Assembly (NCBI RefSeq): GCF_017498545.1
Contig: NZ_CP071793.1
Span: 9,480,256-9,544,255 of the forward strand
Source of the DNA: Sulfidibacter corallicola
GTDB taxonomy: Bacteria > Acidobacteriota > Holophagae > Acanthopleuribacterales > Acanthopleuribacteraceae
DNA: 64,000 bases
Reading direction: 5' to 3'
Each line of letters opens with the position of its first letter. The stretch's first letter is position 1. The notes below the pieces were generated by a model, which made no database searches, was not told where the DNA came from, and worked only from the letters and a program-made list of their open reading frames with translations. Of the stretch, positions 62,125-64,000 are shown in pieces. The position numbers and the translations under genes were made by a program.

Positions 62125-63111
62125 TCACTGGATGCCGTGCTCGCGCTTCAAGGATTCGATGAACCGAGTATCCATGTAGTACACATTCAGTTGACCGTTG
62201 TCCACGCTGCCGAACTTTCGCGCCACGTCCCGCAAGTTCTTCACGGGGGTATCGTAATAAGACGTTTGGAAACGGTTACTTGCAAAGATGAAGAGCTTGC
62301 CGTCCGGGGTGACCAGCGGGCATATTTCCTTGGCCTCCGAATTGATTGGCGCGCCAAGGTTGATGGGTTTCTGCCAAACGTTCCCCTTCTTGAAACTGAT
62401 GTAGAGGTCCGCGCTACCCAAACCCCCCTCGCGATAGGAACGAAAGATGATGTAGCTCTCATCGGGTGCCACGAAGGGATCCGCATCCAACGCGGGGCTG
62501 TTGATCAGGTCTCCCAGGTTTTCGATCGTGAAACCGTTGGGCCCCGGTTTCGCCGAAAACAGGTCGTCAGTCCTTCGTTTCTCATCCCAGGTGTTGAAAT
62601 AGATGGTGCCGTTTTCGGCCAACGAACTGTAAAAATCAGAATGCTTCGTGAAGGGGAGATGCTTGGGTTCGCTCCATCCGCCGGCCTGTTTCTCCATCAC
62701 CCAAATGCCGCTCTTTCCACCTTTGTCGGCGGCATGGACGGGCCGGCGAGAACTGAAGTACAACCGTTTTCCGTCAGGTGCGAACAGGGGGTCGAAGTCC
62801 GGGTGCTTCCCCGAAAAAGGCGCGATCTCCGGCTGGCTCCAACGGCCGTCGGCCAACATGCGTGTCACGGTGATGGCGTCATAACTCGGCAAGCTGACGG
62901 TGTAATAGAACGCCTTGCCGTCGGGCGAGAAGGTGCCGTTGTACTCGCCCAAAGAGGTGGAAATCCGATCGGGAAACAGCAGCTTGGGCTGACTCGCCCC
63001 CACAAGGCCCATGAAGGGACCGATCGGTTCTGTCGGCTCGCCCGTTTGAAAAGCCCGGCAAGGGAGCATCCACACGACACAGGTCATCATTAGAACGACG
63101 GTGACTCTCAT
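62125..63111 (-). CDS. Exported PD40 (TolB-like WD40) beta-propeller protein
   Basis: A 328-residue secreted or periplasmic protein with a signal peptide (1-19). The body has repeated PD40 blades, such as YNGTFSPDGKAFYYT, FDPLFAPDGKRLYFSSRR, ADPFVAPDESYIIFRSYR and ICPLVTPDGKLFIFASNR. It has no enzyme motif. AAAGGAAG lies upstream of the ATG at 63111. It points towards the RiPP operon, ending 45 bases from the transporter gene. It may be unrelated, or an envelope protein linked to the product's target, but nothing proves this. Confidence 0.88.
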   Translation of the reverse strand: MRVTVVLMMTCVVWMLPCRAFQTGEPTEPIGPFMGLVGASQPKLLFPDRISTSLGEYNGTFSPDGKAFYYTVSLPSYDAITVTRMLADGRWSQPEIAPFSGKHPDFDPLFAPDGKRLYFSSRRPVHAADKGGKSGIWVMEKQAGGWSEPKHLPFTKHSDFYSSLAENGTIYFNTWDEKRRTDDLFSAKPGPNGFTIENLGDLINSPALDADPFVAPDESYIIFRSYREGGLGSADLYISFKKGNVWQKPINLGAPINSEAKEICPLVTPDGKLFIFASNRFQTSYYDTPVKNLRDVARKFGSVDNGQLNVYYMDTRFIESLKREHGIQ

Positions 63112-63554
63112 GTAACTTCCTTTAAGATACCGATTAAGATGATTCCGTAAACATTGGCGTTTCGATTCGAGTGTACGGGGAAAACCGGAAGAAGGTGCTG
63201 AGCATCGACCCGCAGAACACCAAAAGTCCTCAATCCGGTGTAGCACGCCACATCGGGTTGGTAAAGAACCAACCAGGGCGCTCAAATGGCGGAGGCAAAC
63301 AATGGCCTCAGGGTTCGAAGTTGAGGGCCACAAGTATTGGTGTGCCGAACCGTTCCAGTATCGCCGGAAACACAGTAGGTTGAGTAGAGCCAGATGCGCA
63401 CCCAAAAGGAGGCTGATTCAGCCATAAAAGTTGTACGTGTCTGACAGGTACGGAAAAGCGCGAGCCAGGCTCTACAAATTCGTGAAGGCGCCTGGCTGTT
63501 CGCAGTTATTGTCAGCCCTTTTAATGTGCATCGGATTGGTTTTGAACTGTATGA
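63112..63554. other. Intergenic region without a supported gene
   Basis: About 440 bases between the PD40 gene and a small minus-strand gene. Short frames occur (for example 63171-63383) but have neither ribosome binding sites nor similarity. Composition becomes AT-richer towards the right edge, which suggests another accessory segment. Confidence 0.4.
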
Positions 63555-63806
63555 TCAGTCCTCTTCGAAAACGGCGAGAGCTCTTTTACATTCTGGAAAG
63601 TTTTCTGCTAGATCTCTTAGTGCCTGGTGAAAACGTTCTGTTTTATCTTCAGGGTCAGCGATCAAAAGGGGTAGATACTCCGTCCAATCAAGGAGTTTAT
63701 ACAAGTACTCCTTTTCTTTGTCACCTTGTCCTACGAGCCACCTCAGGGTTACAAGGATCTTATGGAGGGCGATCAGTGCTTTTTGGTGCTTTTCGCCTGA
63801 AATCAT
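63555..63806 (-). CDS. Small acidic protein, candidate immunity/antitoxin-type partner
   Basis: An 83-residue helical protein (MISGEKHQKALIALHKILVT at the start), acidic at its C-terminus and with no recognised family. It begins two bases after the stop of the upstream partial gene, so the two are translationally coupled. This layout, a small acidic protein right after another small-ended protein in AT-rich DNA, fits toxin-immunity or toxin-antitoxin pairs. Function is unknown. Confidence 0.55.
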   Translation of the reverse strand: MISGEKHQKALIALHKILVTLRWLVGQGDKEKEYLYKLLDWTEYLPLLIADPEDKTERFHQALRDLAENFPECKRALAVFEED

Positions 63807-63808
63807 TA

Positions 63809-64000
63809 TTACCTACCTCCGATGGTGAACTGAATTTCTGATATTTTTGGACCATTTCCGCCAGGAGTGACCTCGATTGGTGTTTTTATTTCACCTTTTC
63901 TTGTCGCATCCATTACCGATTTGAATCGATCTCTCATTTCTTGAGTGCTCATATCGATGGAATCTTTATGGGGAGATCTCAGGTTGTTAATCGATATATC
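63809..64000 (-). CDS. Partial protein, 3' end only (extends past right edge)
   Basis: The minus-strand frame is open from the window edge to TAA at 63809-63811. The last 63 codons give NLRSPHKDSIDMSTQEMRDR and end in KISEIQFTIGGR. No family is recognised from this fragment. It is followed after two bases by the 83-residue gene and shares its AT-rich composition. It may be the C-terminal part of a larger protein. Confidence 0.55.
   Translation of the reverse strand, partial: DISINNLRSPHKDSIDMSTQEMRDRFKSVMDATRKGEIKTPIEVTPGGNGPKISEIQFTIGGR

Overview
The window is a high-GC bacterial chromosome segment with mostly strong Shine-Dalgarno starts. It mixes housekeeping genes with large signalling proteins, specialised-metabolism genes and a metal-resistance block. 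The style (a huge CHAT/kinase/TIR/STAND/WD40 fusion, propeller-sensor diguanylate cyclase, an Rpn-type nuclease with a repetitive tail, a one-module NRPS, a RiPP cluster) suggests a free-living or marine Gram-negative such as an Acidobacteriota (Holophagae/Acanthopleuribacter-like) or a neighbouring phylum. This placement is inference from gene content only. No rRNA, tRNA, IS element or CRISPR array was seen.

Layout. 0-1.5 kb: a truncated DEAD-box RNA helicase. 2.2-6.8 kb: an AT-richer island with a three-gene operon (CHAT protease-like protein, four-TM protein, single-pass protein ending in a J-domain-like HPD segment). 6.8-13.8 kb: APC permease, thioredoxin-like protein, GAPDH, an HExxH protein, a Nudix hydrolase and a two-hotdog thioesterase. 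13.8-17.8 kb: a leftward cassette of chorismate-lyase-like protein, halogenase-like flavoprotein, hotdog thioesterase and PaaK-like ligase, which reads as a small aromatic-acid pathway. 18.4-23.7 kb: REC-PAS protein, propeller/GAF/GGDEF diguanylate cyclase, VOC protein. 24-31.8 kb: a small HTH protein followed by a 2407-residue fusion. 31.9-33.2 kb: an Rpn nuclease gene with a tandem-duplicated 3' end. 34-38.1 kb: a C-A-T-TE NRPS. 38.8-40.8 kb: a histidine kinase. 41-54.3 kb: a copper/heavy-metal locus (exported BNR protein, Cys-rich exported protein, CusC/B/A-type efflux pump, DUF3347-like protein, MerR regulator with a visible operator, Cu+-type P-ATPase). 54.3-55.7 kb: non-coding imperfect repeats. 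56.9-62.1 kb: a RiPP cluster. 62.1-64 kb: a PD40 protein and an incomplete small-gene pair at the edge.

The most interesting system is the RiPP cluster. A radical SAM/SPASM enzyme is followed by a 77-residue precursor ending in WRWSWPF, which matches the W-x-W-S-x-x-F pattern of darobactin. A rho-independent hairpin follows the precursor, then a ferritin-like diiron protein, a PhyH-type Fe(II)/2-oxoglutarate enzyme whose facial triad reads HxG instead of HxD (as in known 2OG halogenases), and a peptide-export ABC transporter. This gene set suggests a new daropeptide-like product with extra oxidation or halogenation. Second in interest are the CHAT-membrane-J operon and the giant fusion, both resembling multi-domain conflict or stress-sensing systems.
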